The notes beneath the pieces are model-generated. The model worked only from the letters and a program-made list of their open reading frames with translations, did no database searches and was not told the origin of the DNA. From assembly GCA_947381435.1 (NCBI GenBank), contig CANCVE010000003.1, positions 1-64,000 of the forward strand: 64,000 nucleotides of DNA, given 5' to 3'. The position numbers and the translations under genes are program-made. This document shows positions 1-10,946 of the stretch, in pieces. Positions within the stretch are counted from its first letter, which is position 1. Every line of letters begins with the position of its first letter. The DNA is from Chitinophagaceae bacterium. GTDB taxonomy: Bacteria > Bacteroidota > Bacteroidia > Chitinophagales > Chitinophagaceae.

Positions 1-1
1 G

Positions 2-145
2 CAAGATGTGATAGAACAAAAACGGGATTACATACACAATAACCCGGTTGTGTCTGGCTTGGTAACAGAACCGCAACACTGGAAATACAGTAGTGCCATA
101 GATTATGCTGGTGGCAAAGGACAACTAGACATTGATTTTCTATAA
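2..145 (+). CDS. C-terminal fragment of a REP-associated tyrosine transposase (RAYT / Y1_Tnp-like), truncated by the window edge
   Basis: Frame 2 reads QDVIEQKRDYIHNNPVVSGLVTEPQHWKYSSAIDYAGGKGQLDIDFL*, the typical IHNNPV..GLV..P..W.YSSA..Y C-terminus of Bacteroidota RAYT proteins. Confidence 0.8.
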   Translation, partial: QDVIEQKRDYIHNNPVVSGLVTEPQHWKYSSAIDYAGGKGQLDIDFL

Positions 146-158
146 TTTATATTGATTG

Positions 159-300
159 TAGCGTAGCCACAAGTGACACACTTGCGGTAGCAGCGAAGAT
201 TGAAGCGAGTGGGAAGCCTAAGCTAGTCGGAGCCTTCCCAGCTAGTCACTCGCTAATATCTACTAGGGCTAGCGAGCGCGTTTCGCGTGTGCAGTCGCTT
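159..300. repeat. REP-like palindromic repeats following the RAYT
   Basis: tagcgtagccacaagtgacacacttgcggtagcagcgaag, then agcgagtgggaag..cttcccagctagtcactcgct and gctagcgagcgcgtttcgcgtgtgcagtcgc; the first matches the element at 13779-13902. Confidence 0.7.
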
Positions 301-379
301 AGATAGCTTTTCTCTAATTTTTAATTCAATTAATAATTTAGAAACAGGGTATGGTGGTTTATATGTAGATTTGGACAAA

Positions 380-604
380 ATGATGTTTATGAATAATAAC
401 ATTTATCAAATAGCCATAAAAAAGGAATACGCCGCGGCTATAATTGAAGACTTAAAACTAATGGATGCCATAGATATTCTGGAACAACCTATACCTGCTT
501 GGCAACAAGAAGAATCTATCAGACGTCTGGCATCTTACCAAGCCAATCCTTCTATAGGCATTGAAGAAGACACATTTTTCAATCGCTTGAAATTAAAGGG
601 ATAG
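380..604 (+). CDS. Addiction-module antitoxin-like small protein (orphan)
   Basis: C-terminal part of ORF 287-604; ..AIDILEQPIPAWQQEESIRRLASYQANPS.. resembles small addiction-module components; likely starts at Met 380 or 389. Confidence 0.4.
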   Translation: MMFMNNNIYQIAIKKEYAAAIIEDLKLMDAIDILEQPIPAWQQEESIRRLASYQANPSIGIEEDTFFNRLKLKG

Positions 605-753
605 TAATTGTAACCTCCATATTTCACTTACACAGAAACCCATTCTGGGATATACAGGAAGAATAGTTGTAAGTACCTTGCCAAGCTGTTAAATATCATA
701 TTGCATAGCAAAACAACATTGCACTTTCGAGGTCGTCATTAACACTCGTTTTC

Positions 754-1347
754 ATGAAAAAGATATTTGTTTTCTCTGTTTTAATACTGATGTTTTGTGG
801 GTTGCTTCTCTCTTTCAAATCGCCCAAGGCAACTACCATTCTACCTGTAGATTTGAATAAAAGTAAGATAGAATGGATAGGCAGAAAAATAGGAGGGAAG
901 CACAATGGCTATGTTACGATAACTTCTGGCACCGTAGAAACCGATGGTAAGATGATGACAGGAGGCTCTTTTGTAGTAGATGCCACCTCGATGACTGACT
1001 TGGACCTTAGCTTTAAAAAAGAAAACAACTGGCTGATGGGGCATCTGAAAAACAACTTTTTTGAAGTTACCAAATACCCTAAAGCCACTTTTGTAATTAC
1101 CTCTGTAACACAGGGAGGAAACAACTTTACCGTTGTTGGTAAGTTGACAATTAAGGATATTACCCAAGAGATTAAGTTTCCTGCCGTCATTAATACTACT
1201 GCTACCAGTGTAAACGCTACTGCCACCATCCGAATAAACAGACACAACTTTAATGTGGATTATGGCGCAGGCCTAGTAAAAAGAATGGCCGACCAAGCCA
1301 TTAAAGACGAATTTGAACTTAATGTTACTTTGGTAGCGGGGAAATAA
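754..1347 (+). CDS. YceI-family protein
   Basis: DLNKSKIEWIGRKIGGKHNGYVTITSG..FEVTKYPKATFVITSV..GKLTIKDITQEIKFP.. Confidence 0.85.
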   Translation: MKKIFVFSVLILMFCGLLLSFKSPKATTILPVDLNKSKIEWIGRKIGGKHNGYVTITSGTVETDGKMMTGGSFVVDATSMTDLDLSFKKENNWLMGHLKNNFFEVTKYPKATFVITSVTQGGNNFTVVGKLTIKDITQEIKFPAVINTTATSVNATATIRINRHNFNVDYGAGLVKRMADQAIKDEFELNVTLVAGK

Positions 1348-1369
1348 AACATCTATAAAGTAGATTCAA

Positions 1370-3997
1370 TTATTCTTTGGTGAATTTTAATGTGGTGCTT
1401 TCACTTTGCAATCCGCCTTTTATTACTAATAAATATTGTCCTTTAGCTAGTTTAGACACATCGATGGTTTTAGAAACCGAACCATTCTCAATAGTAAACT
1501 GCATTAATTTCTTTCCGACAATAGATAATATCTCGGCATTCCTATTGCCCGAAAAAGTATTTAATGACACCGTTAATTGACTATTAACTGGATTAGGAAA
1601 CAATTTAGCTGTCATTTGATTTCTTCCCGTAACAACTTTTACTATTTTACTGTAAGCATATTTTCCATCCTTTTCTATTGTTTTTAGCCGATAGTAAACA
1701 GTGTTCTCTAGTTTATTATCATCCGTAAATTGATAGTTATTATTTGTCAAATTCTTAGCAGCAATGTTTCCTATAAATACGAACGCATGCCCATCTACGC
1801 TTCTCTCTATTTCATAGCCTTTCATATTAGTTTCATTAACAGTATTCCAGTTAAGCCTTACTCTTTCATTTATCACTTCAGCAAATAAGTCTGTAAGGTT
1901 TACAGAAAGCGGCGCATCGGATGTGATGCCATTTATGGTTACATTCTGATTAGCAAAGTACCTATTTGCCGTACTTGTATTCCACACATAAACCCTTAAA
2001 GACAAAGTTTGATTGGGCAATACGGTAATAGATGTTGGCGAACTACTAGCCTGTTCTCCGGCAAGAGAAGCGGTATTGGCACTAAGAAGAGAAATAGGGC
2101 TAGTACTTAAAGCAGTTGATGTAGCACCATTATAAAAACATCCTCCTGCAATTGGGTTAGCAGTAGCAAAACTATCAAGCGAGTAATAAACAGCTGTTTT
2201 TACACCTGTTCCACCACCACCCAAAGCACTTAAACCAATGGCATTAACTGTAAATATCTTTCCCGGAAGTGGGGTTACATTGTATTGCAAATACGCATTG
2301 GCAGTATAGGATTTCGGTAAAAAACTAGTAGTTCCTACAGTTTGCCATCCATTGATAGTGCCAAAGGTTTTTCCATAACTAATATCAGCTAATCCACTAC
2401 CCACCACTTGATTAGTAGCGCTAATATTTCCTTTAACAGTAGGCGATTGATCTACCAATAATGGCCAAGTAGCCGTTGCAATATTTGTAGTGATAGGGGT
2501 GGGAGAAGTGGTAATACCATTTAGATAATTCTCCAGATTTGTGTACCCATTAGCGGCAAATATTCCCCTATCGGCTGCATTATTTGGGTTCAGTCCGTTG
2601 GCAGTCTCCCAACTATCGGGCATGCCATCATGATCTGAATCTACTGGTGCTGTTTCAGAATTTAGGGTTGGCCATGCATTAACTGTTTGAGCATAAGGCG
2701 TTGCGTGCGGATAATCTCCTTGTACATCAATCAATCTTCCAATCCTGTTTTCTACATCATTAATTACACGTTGATCAAGGGTATCTCTTCTCGGAATAGT
2801 TACCCCTGCGTATTTAATAACCGTATCATACGCTTCTTGCGCCGTGTTTGTGTAGGAAGGAATCCAATCGGGGATAAATGGAGTTGCTACTTTAGATAAA
2901 CCAGAATCTGAAGATTTACCCGTATTCATGTATGCACCCAGCCAATTGCTATTGGTAATCTTTGCAGAACCATACATATAATTGCCAGACAAATAATAGT
3001 GCGCATAACCCTCTGCAACACTACTATCTACGTTTACAATGCGGTATCTTGTTCCAGAACCAGTAGACGGACCAGATTTATAATAGTTATTTACCATGTT
3101 GTAATGTCCGCCCTCGCCACCATAAGCAGAAAATAAACCCCAATTGTAAATTACATTGTTTCTGAAATCTGCACTCTCGAAAGAGCCGGCAGGATAGGTA
3201 CTATTACCAGAAAAGCGCGGATTGCGACTTTTAAAATGAGCAAATAGATTGTGGTGAAAAGTAGCGTGCAAACCGCCCCATATACCGCCGTAACCATGGT
3301 GTTCAAAGTCTGTATCACCGGTTTCGAAATGATACGAATAATTTAATCCTTCACTTATTAAATTCCATTGAAGTGTAAGGCTATCTCCCCTATACACAGT
3401 TAGTGATTCATCAACTCCCCAGCCAACTGTACAATGATCAATGATTATATTGCTATGACTTAATCCACCAAAAGCATCATCTCCGCCACTACCATTTAGT
3501 GGTATGCAAGAAGTGTCCTTAAAAGGTGCTACAGGCACGCCACAGTTTGCATGATTCGTTTTGAGCTGATTTTTATCCCCCATTCTAAAACGCATGTAAC
3601 GAACAATTACATTGTCGCCACTTATCACTACCGGATAATCGGCTATACAAATACCATCACCTGGTGCTGTTTGTCCTGCAACAGTTGTGTTTTCGGGGAT
3701 TGGTAATTTTGAATTAAGATGAATAGTTCCAGAAACTCTAAAAACGATTGTTCTGTAAGGAACCTTACTGATAGACTGGCTACAGGCATATCTCAAAGAA
3801 CCAACGGTGTTTTTATCGGTAAGATTCGTAACTTCAAAAACAGTGGTCAGAGCTTTGGCTGTTCCTCTACCGCCGCTTGCAAACCTTCCTGCACCTTCTG
3901 CTCCAGGAAACGAAATCTGTTGAGAATGCACTTGTGTAAATGCAAGCAGTAATGATAAAGAGAGTGTTATGCGTAAAATGGTAGAAGTGATATTCAT
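1370..3997 (-). CDS. Secreted pectate lyase-like protein (PL1) with T9SS C-terminal sorting domain
   Basis: Signal peptide; FPGAEGAGRFASGGRG; TVAGQTAPGDGICI; IIDHCTVGWGVDE; DSDHDGMPDSWE Ca-binding-like motif; C-terminal KLFPNPVNSQLTV.. Confidence 0.85.
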   Translation of the reverse strand: MNITSTILRITLSLSLLLAFTQVHSQQISFPGAEGAGRFASGGRGTAKALTTVFEVTNLTDKNTVGSLRYACSQSISKVPYRTIVFRVSGTIHLNSKLPIPENTTVAGQTAPGDGICIADYPVVISGDNVIVRYMRFRMGDKNQLKTNHANCGVPVAPFKDTSCIPLNGSGGDDAFGGLSHSNIIIDHCTVGWGVDESLTVYRGDSLTLQWNLISEGLNYSYHFETGDTDFEHHGYGGIWGGLHATFHHNLFAHFKSRNPRFSGNSTYPAGSFESADFRNNVIYNWGLFSAYGGEGGHYNMVNNYYKSGPSTGSGTRYRIVNVDSSVAEGYAHYYLSGNYMYGSAKITNSNWLGAYMNTGKSSDSGLSKVATPFIPDWIPSYTNTAQEAYDTVIKYAGVTIPRRDTLDQRVINDVENRIGRLIDVQGDYPHATPYAQTVNAWPTLNSETAPVDSDHDGMPDSWETANGLNPNNAADRGIFAANGYTNLENYLNGITTSPTPITTNIATATWPLLVDQSPTVKGNISATNQVVGSGLADISYGKTFGTINGWQTVGTTSFLPKSYTANAYLQYNVTPLPGKIFTVNAIGLSALGGGGTGVKTAVYYSLDSFATANPIAGGCFYNGATSTALSTSPISLLSANTASLAGEQASSSPTSITVLPNQTLSLRVYVWNTSTANRYFANQNVTINGITSDAPLSVNLTDLFAEVINERVRLNWNTVNETNMKGYEIERSVDGHAFVFIGNIAAKNLTNNNYQFTDDNKLENTVYYRLKTIEKDGKYAYSKIVKVVTGRNQMTAKLFPNPVNSQLTVSLNTFSGNRNAEILSIVGKKLMQFTIENGSVSKTIDVSKLAKGQYLLVIKGGLQSESTTLKFTKE

Positions 3998-4053
3998 TGT
4001 ATAATTTAAAAAAGCCTCTACCAGAATGCGTAACTAGTAGAGGCAACGTGATA

Positions 4054-7000
4054 TTATTGTTTAATAATAATAGAACTTGATTTATCTAATCCATTAAGCA
4101 TTGTTAATTGATAATTGCCTTTTGGAAGCTTAGATACATCAATAGATGTTTTTGTTGCATTTTCTTTTATTTGTTGTACCAATAAAAGTTTTCCAGTAGT
4201 AGCGTATACCTTGCAAACAGCGTTTGCACCAACTTTTGCATGGGAAAGATTAATAGTTGATGTAACTGGATTTGGATAAACACTAAATAAACTTTTCACT
4301 GTTTTATTGATGGTTACGGTTTTACTGTATTCAAAAGAACCAACCGCATCCACAGATTTTAATCTGTAGTAAACAATTGATGCGTCTAATGCTGAAGCAT
4401 CTATATAATTATAACTATTGGCAGAAGCATTTTTATTAGCACTCACACTACCTATGGTTGTAAAGTTTCTTCCATCAGTACTTCTTTCTATTTGATAAGA
4501 AACCAAATTGATTTCATTACTAGTTGTCCATTTCAACAAAGTACCTCTGCTCTCATTGGCACCACTAAAAGAAATAAGCTTAACTGGCAATGCTGAAACA
4601 ACACTTAGTTCGCCGGTTGTTGGAGAGAAAGACCATGCTAACCCATCTCCTGGAGTTTCTGGAATAAAATTGGTAAAGTTGCCAATAGCAGGAGAAGTGG
4701 TTAATACTAAAATTTTAAACACATCTCCAACAGCAAAACTATCTGTACTATTTATTTTTAATGTACCGTTCAAAGAAACTGCGCCTGTTATGGTTAATTT
4801 ATCCCAAGTAGATTTTGCCTTATTAATGTCAATATCTACAACGCTTCCAGAATCCAAAGCTAGCTTACCTTTTAATGTAAAGTTTCCTATTGCACTATCG
4901 CCTGGTTGCAAAGTGCCACCAGTTTGAACAAAAACATCACCAGCAACATTTCCTTTTCCTGCAAGAATCCCTTGTGAAACATAGATACTTCCTGTGCCTG
5001 TATGACTACCATTTATAATCAATGCACCGCCTTCGACGGTTGTAGTACCCTTGTAAGTGTTTTTACCTGTTAATCTCCATACACCTGTACCTTCTTTAAT
5101 AATGGTGGTAGTACCGTTAGCATCGGTAGTATTTCCGTATAATTGATCGTTTATGACGCCGTTAAAAGTCTCATCGGTACCCATTGCACCAACAGAGTAG
5201 GTAGTGTGACCATTTCCGAAAGAAGCTGTTTTAGTACCACCAGTAGATAGCATGGTCCCTGCAGGCCCAGAAAGACCACCAAAATAGATAGTCTCATTAT
5301 TTTTATAATCTGCAATTTTTGTTCCCCCTGCAGTAACCACTCTATTGTTAGGGAATCCTACACCATTGTCTATCATTAATATATTACCAGCAGCAAGACC
5401 ATTTGCTACCAATGTTCCTGTAAAGTCTGACCAATCGCCCTGTATTAATTCACGTACATAAGGAATAGCATAATTAAGTGTGCCGTTGCCACTAACCGTG
5501 CAGCTTAAGTTAGCATTTCTGTAAGGTTCCAAACCATTTACTGTACTATCATCTACATATATATGTATAGGATAGTTTTCATAAATAGTACTACTTCCAC
5601 CTGATGTTCTAAAAGTACCTCCGTGTAACCTTAAAACATTAGATGTGCCGATGGCCACACAGTTATCAATAATGTCCGACGCTAAAGTAGCACTGCTAAC
5701 AGGGGTTATTTCTAATATACCGCCATTTATGGTTGTTTCGCCCAAATATGGATTGGTATTTTTAAGTACCAATCTTCCTGCACCAGACTTGATGAGACCT
5801 CCAGAACCAGAAATTACACCCGTCATTGTTACGGTTGACTTAGTTATGTTGAATTCGCTAGTAGCATCTAATGACATACTTCTATCGGTACTCGTGTTTG
5901 CACCAATGTACGACATCTTGCCTCCTTTTAAAACCCAATTGAAAGCATAGTTGGCTGATGATCCGATTGAACTTGCTTTTAATCCATTAGCAAGACTGTC
6001 AATAACCAATGTACCCTCATGCAAAACTGTAGCTCCTTTGTATTTATTATCGGTAAGCAATGAAAGTGTGCCGCTACCCACTTTGTTTACCGAACCATTA
6101 CCTGCAATAATACCTGTACCAGTAAAGGAATAATCACCAGAACTATTTACCACTATATCTTTTGGTCCCATTTGGGCTGTTATGTTAATTATTTGCCCTG
6201 CTGAACCTGCTTCTCCAAATAGAAGTTTACTACTATCCGCAAACAATGCAGCAGAAGTACCATTTAGCCAGTTTAGGGTTGTTGAGTCCCAATCTTTACT
6301 AACATTACCACTCCAGGTTAAGTTTGGAACAAAAGTATTAACATCTAAAACGGGTACTTCGATAGGCCTAGATTTAGCCACCAACACATTAGAATAAGCA
6401 GAAGTATCTGTTGCATTAAATGCCCTAACCCTAAAAGTATCTACTTCCTCAGGCTTTAAACCAGTAACTGTAAAATAATTAGTATCAATTCCTGTAACTG
6501 CTATTTGAACAAAACTTCCTTTAATCTTTTGTTCAACTATATAGCCCAATTCCTTTTGTGTGTAATCGAACCATGAAAGAGAGATACTACTTTGAGTGGC
6601 CGAATCGGCTTTTAAATTTAAAGGTGCTCTCAAATAATTTTGCGCACTTTTAGTATTAATACCATTTATGTAGTTTTCTATATTAGCATAGCCATTTGCA
6701 CTAATCACCATTGCATCGTCTACAATAGGATTTGTTCCATTAGCATTTTCCCAATCATCAGGCATACCATCATTATCAGTATCTACTCTTTTAGCTCCAC
6801 CCCACAATTTCCAAGTGGTAGGCGCACCAAAAGGAAGCCTGTCTTCACTAGCAATAAATTCTCCTTTTTTCCCAAAAGTTTTTACTTCGTTAACCACATA
6901 ATAATCTGCTAAATCTCTGTAAGGAAGTGATGCACCTACACTAGGCAATAAACTATCTACCAAACTAGAGGCAGATAGGGTAGGCAATGTAGGATAAGCA

Positions 7001-7929
7001 TAAGGTTTCAATTGAAAATCTGGACCACCTTCATACTCACTTGGTTGAATTGGATAAGTATTTAGCACACCGTTTCTGTCAGAATCACTAATGTTATCCG
7101 TAGCGTATATATGAAATAAATTGTTTCCCCTAGAAAACGGTTCTACACATTTAAGTGGCCCAAGAATGAAACAGTTATTGGTAACATTTACAAAAGACTC
7201 TCCTTGCGAATCCCCGCCCATGATATATGCACCTGCACTCCAGTTATATACTATGTTGTTTACATATTGGCTTACTCCTTTTACCTTGTTGTTTCTGGTA
7301 CCGTTATCTACATACAGGTTTCTATACAGGGTAATGCCTCCATCATTTTGTATCAACCCACCCGCAGAGTGCGTGAGTAATCCTTGAGAAATAATGCAGT
7401 TTTGAATAGTGATACGTTGTGCAGTAGTTGAATTGATTGAAAAGTTTTCATCCCTTCCCCATGACACTGTACAATGGTCAAAAATAACATCTGTTGCATT
7501 ATCAAGGCCATTCGCATCTTTGCCAGAAGTACCCACAATGCCCATCCTTATTTTCATGTATCTGCATATTGTGTTACTCGATTTTGTAAACGTCCACCCA
7601 TTACCATACACCGTAATTCCTTCACCCGGTGCAGTTTGCCCTGCCAAATAAATATTAGCCCCAACAAGCAATCTTGCCGTTATTTTTATTACACCCGCCG
7701 TATCAAATACTACAATTCTGTTGGGCTGGCTAACCGCATCACGAAGAGAACCTGTACCAGCATCTTTAAGATTAGTTACATGATATACCGATCCTTTTCT
7801 ACCCCCTATTGCATACTTTCCGAAACCTTCTGCTCCCGGAAAAGCTACTAATTGTGCATTTGCAGCATGAATGCCAACGAGAAAGATGGTAGCAAAAACA
7901 ACCATTGATTTGAAGTAACCTTTTTTCAT
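4054..7929 (-). CDS. Large secreted pectate lyase-like protein with FN3-like region, autotransporter-associated beta-strand repeats and T9SS sorting domain
   Basis: FPGAEGFGKYAIGGRKGSVYHVTNL; YLAGQTAPGEGITV; GKNTYKGTTTVEGGALIIN-type repeats; C-terminal SVYPNPVTSTINLSH. Confidence 0.85.
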   Translation of the reverse strand: MKKGYFKSMVVFATIFLVGIHAANAQLVAFPGAEGFGKYAIGGRKGSVYHVTNLKDAGTGSLRDAVSQPNRIVVFDTAGVIKITARLLVGANIYLAGQTAPGEGITVYGNGWTFTKSSNTICRYMKIRMGIVGTSGKDANGLDNATDVIFDHCTVSWGRDENFSINSTTAQRITIQNCIISQGLLTHSAGGLIQNDGGITLYRNLYVDNGTRNNKVKGVSQYVNNIVYNWSAGAYIMGGDSQGESFVNVTNNCFILGPLKCVEPFSRGNNLFHIYATDNISDSDRNGVLNTYPIQPSEYEGGPDFQLKPYAYPTLPTLSASSLVDSLLPSVGASLPYRDLADYYVVNEVKTFGKKGEFIASEDRLPFGAPTTWKLWGGAKRVDTDNDGMPDDWENANGTNPIVDDAMVISANGYANIENYINGINTKSAQNYLRAPLNLKADSATQSSISLSWFDYTQKELGYIVEQKIKGSFVQIAVTGIDTNYFTVTGLKPEEVDTFRVRAFNATDTSAYSNVLVAKSRPIEVPVLDVNTFVPNLTWSGNVSKDWDSTTLNWLNGTSAALFADSSKLLFGEAGSAGQIINITAQMGPKDIVVNSSGDYSFTGTGIIAGNGSVNKVGSGTLSLLTDNKYKGATVLHEGTLVIDSLANGLKASSIGSSANYAFNWVLKGGKMSYIGANTSTDRSMSLDATSEFNITKSTVTMTGVISGSGGLIKSGAGRLVLKNTNPYLGETTINGGILEITPVSSATLASDIIDNCVAIGTSNVLRLHGGTFRTSGGSSTIYENYPIHIYVDDSTVNGLEPYRNANLSCTVSGNGTLNYAIPYVRELIQGDWSDFTGTLVANGLAAGNILMIDNGVGFPNNRVVTAGGTKIADYKNNETIYFGGLSGPAGTMLSTGGTKTASFGNGHTTYSVGAMGTDETFNGVINDQLYGNTTDANGTTTIIKEGTGVWRLTGKNTYKGTTTVEGGALIINGSHTGTGSIYVSQGILAGKGNVAGDVFVQTGGTLQPGDSAIGNFTLKGKLALDSGSVVDIDINKAKSTWDKLTITGAVSLNGTLKINSTDSFAVGDVFKILVLTTSPAIGNFTNFIPETPGDGLAWSFSPTTGELSVVSALPVKLISFSGANESRGTLLKWTTSNEINLVSYQIERSTDGRNFTTIGSVSANKNASANSYNYIDASALDASIVYYRLKSVDAVGSFEYSKTVTINKTVKSLFSVYPNPVTSTINLSHAKVGANAVCKVYATTGKLLLVQQIKENATKTSIDVSKLPKGNYQLTMLNGLDKSSSIIIKQ

Positions 7930-7961
7930 ATTTATGCGTATTAAATTATTCTATTAAAACA

Positions 7962-8978
7962 TTATTTATCCAACGGATTCCACTTATCCACTCCTCCTAA
8001 AATATTACTGATAGTATATTTCTGCGCCTCTTCCTTTGTTAGCTGTTTAGACCATGAAACCCTTTTATCGGTAGAAGCACCTGCACCTGAGTTACCATAC
8101 TCGGCATAAAAAGCTGTCTTTTCCTTATCGGGCCACATGGCATCGCCTTTCCACGGGTTCCATCCTTCTGCAAGAATGTGGCTACCCATTTCGCAATTAA
8201 CGTAAACTGTTTTTGCATACGGCCGCCATGGTCGCCCAAGAAATACCTTTTTCACACTTGAATCTGCAATCAATTTACAATTAATCAATACAAAACCAAA
8301 TGCCTGACGAGGTGTAGTAGCTGCAGCCGTTATATAAGAATTTGTCAAACTCTTGATGGTGCAATTTTGAAATATCACGGTTGCTTCTCCAAACAAAAAG
8401 TCGGTAGTGCCTTCTATATAGCAATCTTGGTATAGCTGACGGCTGCCTTCGGTAGCGGCATACAATGTATCTTGATGTCCCAATAGTTTACAATTTTTAA
8501 TTTGGCAACGGTCGCCTTCTACATGCAATGCCACCGCTTGGCCAACAGCTCCAGCAGCATTTTCGATGGTGAGGTTTTCTGCCATGAAGTCATTGCCCTG
8601 CACCAAAACGGTAAAGGATGTGTAGGTGCTAAACTTATCCTTGCCAAAAACATCTTTGCCACTAGGAAAAGCTTTGCCAGAATAATCGCTATTGGTGATG
8701 ATGGTGTTTTCCTTGTCCTCTCCTATCAAAGAAATCTTAGTTTTCCATGAAGGAATGATGAGTTTCTCGTGATAAATTCCTTTCTTAATGTGGATGGTTA
8801 CCCGTTGCTGCAACAAATCTCTAACTGAATTTACCGCTTCCTGAATAGTCGTAAAATTGCCGCTTCCATCTTGCGAAACAACCAACTCACTTGGATAAGT
8901 TGGCTTTTGGCCCATTGCCATTGGCAATAAACCTAGTAGGCAATAAAGAAATGCGACAAATAATTTACTCAATTTCAT
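7962..8978 (-). CDS. Pectinesterase (CE8)
   Basis: VVSQDGSGNFTTIQEAVNSV; GHQDTLYA; GTTDFLFGEA; LGRPWRPYAKTVYVN. Confidence 0.93.
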   Translation of the reverse strand: MKLSKLFVAFLYCLLGLLPMAMGQKPTYPSELVVSQDGSGNFTTIQEAVNSVRDLLQQRVTIHIKKGIYHEKLIIPSWKTKISLIGEDKENTIITNSDYSGKAFPSGKDVFGKDKFSTYTSFTVLVQGNDFMAENLTIENAAGAVGQAVALHVEGDRCQIKNCKLLGHQDTLYAATEGSRQLYQDCYIEGTTDFLFGEATVIFQNCTIKSLTNSYITAAATTPRQAFGFVLINCKLIADSSVKKVFLGRPWRPYAKTVYVNCEMGSHILAEGWNPWKGDAMWPDKEKTAFYAEYGNSGAGASTDKRVSWSKQLTKEEAQKYTISNILGGVDKWNPLDK

Positions 8979-8984
8979 GTGTTG

Positions 8985-10601
8985 TTATTTGGCAATAATC
9001 AATGCTTGTTCTGTAGCTCCGTTGGTAAACTCTGCTTTCTTTGCGGTGGTAACATCTGTTCCAGAAACTTTAATAGCCGCAGATTTATCACCTTCTATAC
9101 CAAACAACAAACTAGTGTTACTTCCGTATTTTAGATTGTCAATCGATATGTTACTACCATTATCTAAATGTACCAATGGGTTAGTTTCCTCACAGTTCAC
9201 GGTTACATTCTTTAATGAAATACCATCCGCTTCTATTATTTCTAATCCTTTTCTAGTGTTCAAGGTTATGTTTTCTAAATGAATCCCTTTAATGCTCATC
9301 TCAGGCAAACCACGTATCAGCAAAGCTCTTTCAGCCCCATCACATGTTACATTGTTTACATAAAAGTCTTTGAATAGTGGCGTGCCTTCCGTTACTGGCA
9401 TCGTCTCTTTTTTCTTGGCTTTTACAGCATAATACATATCGAACAATATGGCTTCGTGCGCAATATTTTTCATACTCAAATCCTTAATAAAAATATTTTC
9501 TACCACACCACCACGACCACGCGTTGTTTTAAAACGAAGACCAATGTCGGTTCCTATAAACTTGCAGTTGTACACATAAATATTTTTAGCACCGCCCGAC
9601 ATTTCGCTACCTATCACAAAACCCCCGTGTGCACGATACACTACACAGTTGCGCACCACCATGTTTTCGGTGGCAATGCCCCGCTTTCTACCATCAGCAT
9701 CTCGCCCCGATTTTACACAGATGCCATCATCACCAGCATTAAACGTACTGTTTTCTACCAATACATTTTTGCAAGATTCTATATCCAATGCATCGCCATT
9801 TTGTGCATTCCAAGGATTATCAACGTGTACGCCTTGAACGGTTAAATCGGTACATAGAAGAATATGTAAACACCAAGCGGGCGAGTTTTTGAACGTTGTA
9901 TTCTGTAACAATACCTTTTTGCAGTTATTTAAAACAATAAGATTCGGACGAAAAAAGTCTTTCATCCCTTCATAATCTTTCAAAGTTTTTCCTGGTTGAA
10001 GCACGATAGCATCTTTTTCTGCTGCGCCTCTTGCATAGCTTTCGGATGGATACCAAGTACTTTTATTTTCACTCAATACACCTCCTTTGGCCGTTAGGCT
10101 TTCCCACTCTGCAGTAGACATTTTCCCTTTTTTAATGGCTCGCCAAACATCTCCATGTCCGTCAATAGTTCCTTCGCCCGTTATGGCTACATTGGTTAAG
10201 TCTTTACCAAAAATAGGCGACTCGTTTCGTGGCGATGGGTGCCCTTCATAGTCGCCCAATATCAGTTTGTATTCATTTTTATCTTCGGTAAACTGTAATG
10301 AAGCCGAAGGATTGAGGTGCAGATTTACATTACTTTTTAAAACGATGGGCCCAGTAAGCCAAGTGCCATTTGGAATAAGCACCACTCCGCCGCCTTTAGC
10401 ATTGCAGGTGTTTATAGCATCGTTGATACTTTTGCTATTCAACTTTTTGCCCCCTTCAATCGCTCCATAAGAAAGTATATTGAAAGTGTCTTTCTTAAAT
10501 GTAGGCAATTCCGCTTTGGGTAGATTACTCCAAGAATAATTTTGGGCAATTGCTCCCGTTGTCAATGCCACTGAAAGGCTAAGTAAAAGTGTAAATTTCA
10601 T
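8985..10601 (-). CDS. GH28 polygalacturonase-like protein
   Basis: NAQNGDALDIESCKN; FNAGDDGICVKSGRDADG; AHGGFVIGSEMSGG; GLRFKTTRGRGG. Confidence 0.92.
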   Translation of the reverse strand: MKFTLLLSLSVALTTGAIAQNYSWSNLPKAELPTFKKDTFNILSYGAIEGGKKLNSKSINDAINTCNAKGGGVVLIPNGTWLTGPIVLKSNVNLHLNPSASLQFTEDKNEYKLILGDYEGHPSPRNESPIFGKDLTNVAITGEGTIDGHGDVWRAIKKGKMSTAEWESLTAKGGVLSENKSTWYPSESYARGAAEKDAIVLQPGKTLKDYEGMKDFFRPNLIVLNNCKKVLLQNTTFKNSPAWCLHILLCTDLTVQGVHVDNPWNAQNGDALDIESCKNVLVENSTFNAGDDGICVKSGRDADGRKRGIATENMVVRNCVVYRAHGGFVIGSEMSGGAKNIYVYNCKFIGTDIGLRFKTTRGRGGVVENIFIKDLSMKNIAHEAILFDMYYAVKAKKKETMPVTEGTPLFKDFYVNNVTCDGAERALLIRGLPEMSIKGIHLENITLNTRKGLEIIEADGISLKNVTVNCEETNPLVHLDNGSNISIDNLKYGSNTSLLFGIEGDKSAAIKVSGTDVTTAKKAEFTNGATEQALIIAK

Positions 10602-10946
10602 GGTATTATTCTATTATTAGAATTGTTAAGTGGAAGCAAGAAAAATTATTTCTTGTTAGAGATTGTATTTGCAAACATTAGTTTATTCATAGCAATCAAA
10701 AAATTATATCAAACAAGTTACTTCATTGCCGAAGGTATCATTCATATTAGAAGTAATCATTTTAATCTAAAAAAATACTATTTTAATATTATCAAGTCCC
10801 CTATTTACACAATCGCACTAATAGGGTAAAAGTAGCGCTGTAATGAAAGTAAGCGTCATGCACTATCCTGATTTTTTCTTTAACGCCTAAATAGAATACC
10901 TCACTCACCTTTCGCATATTTATCAACACGATAGCAAAACCTTTTC

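Noticed and set aside
4508-7851. Numerous plus-strand ORFs opposite the large pectate lyase gene
   Set aside because: Antisense frames of a long coding gene; no start context or domain support.
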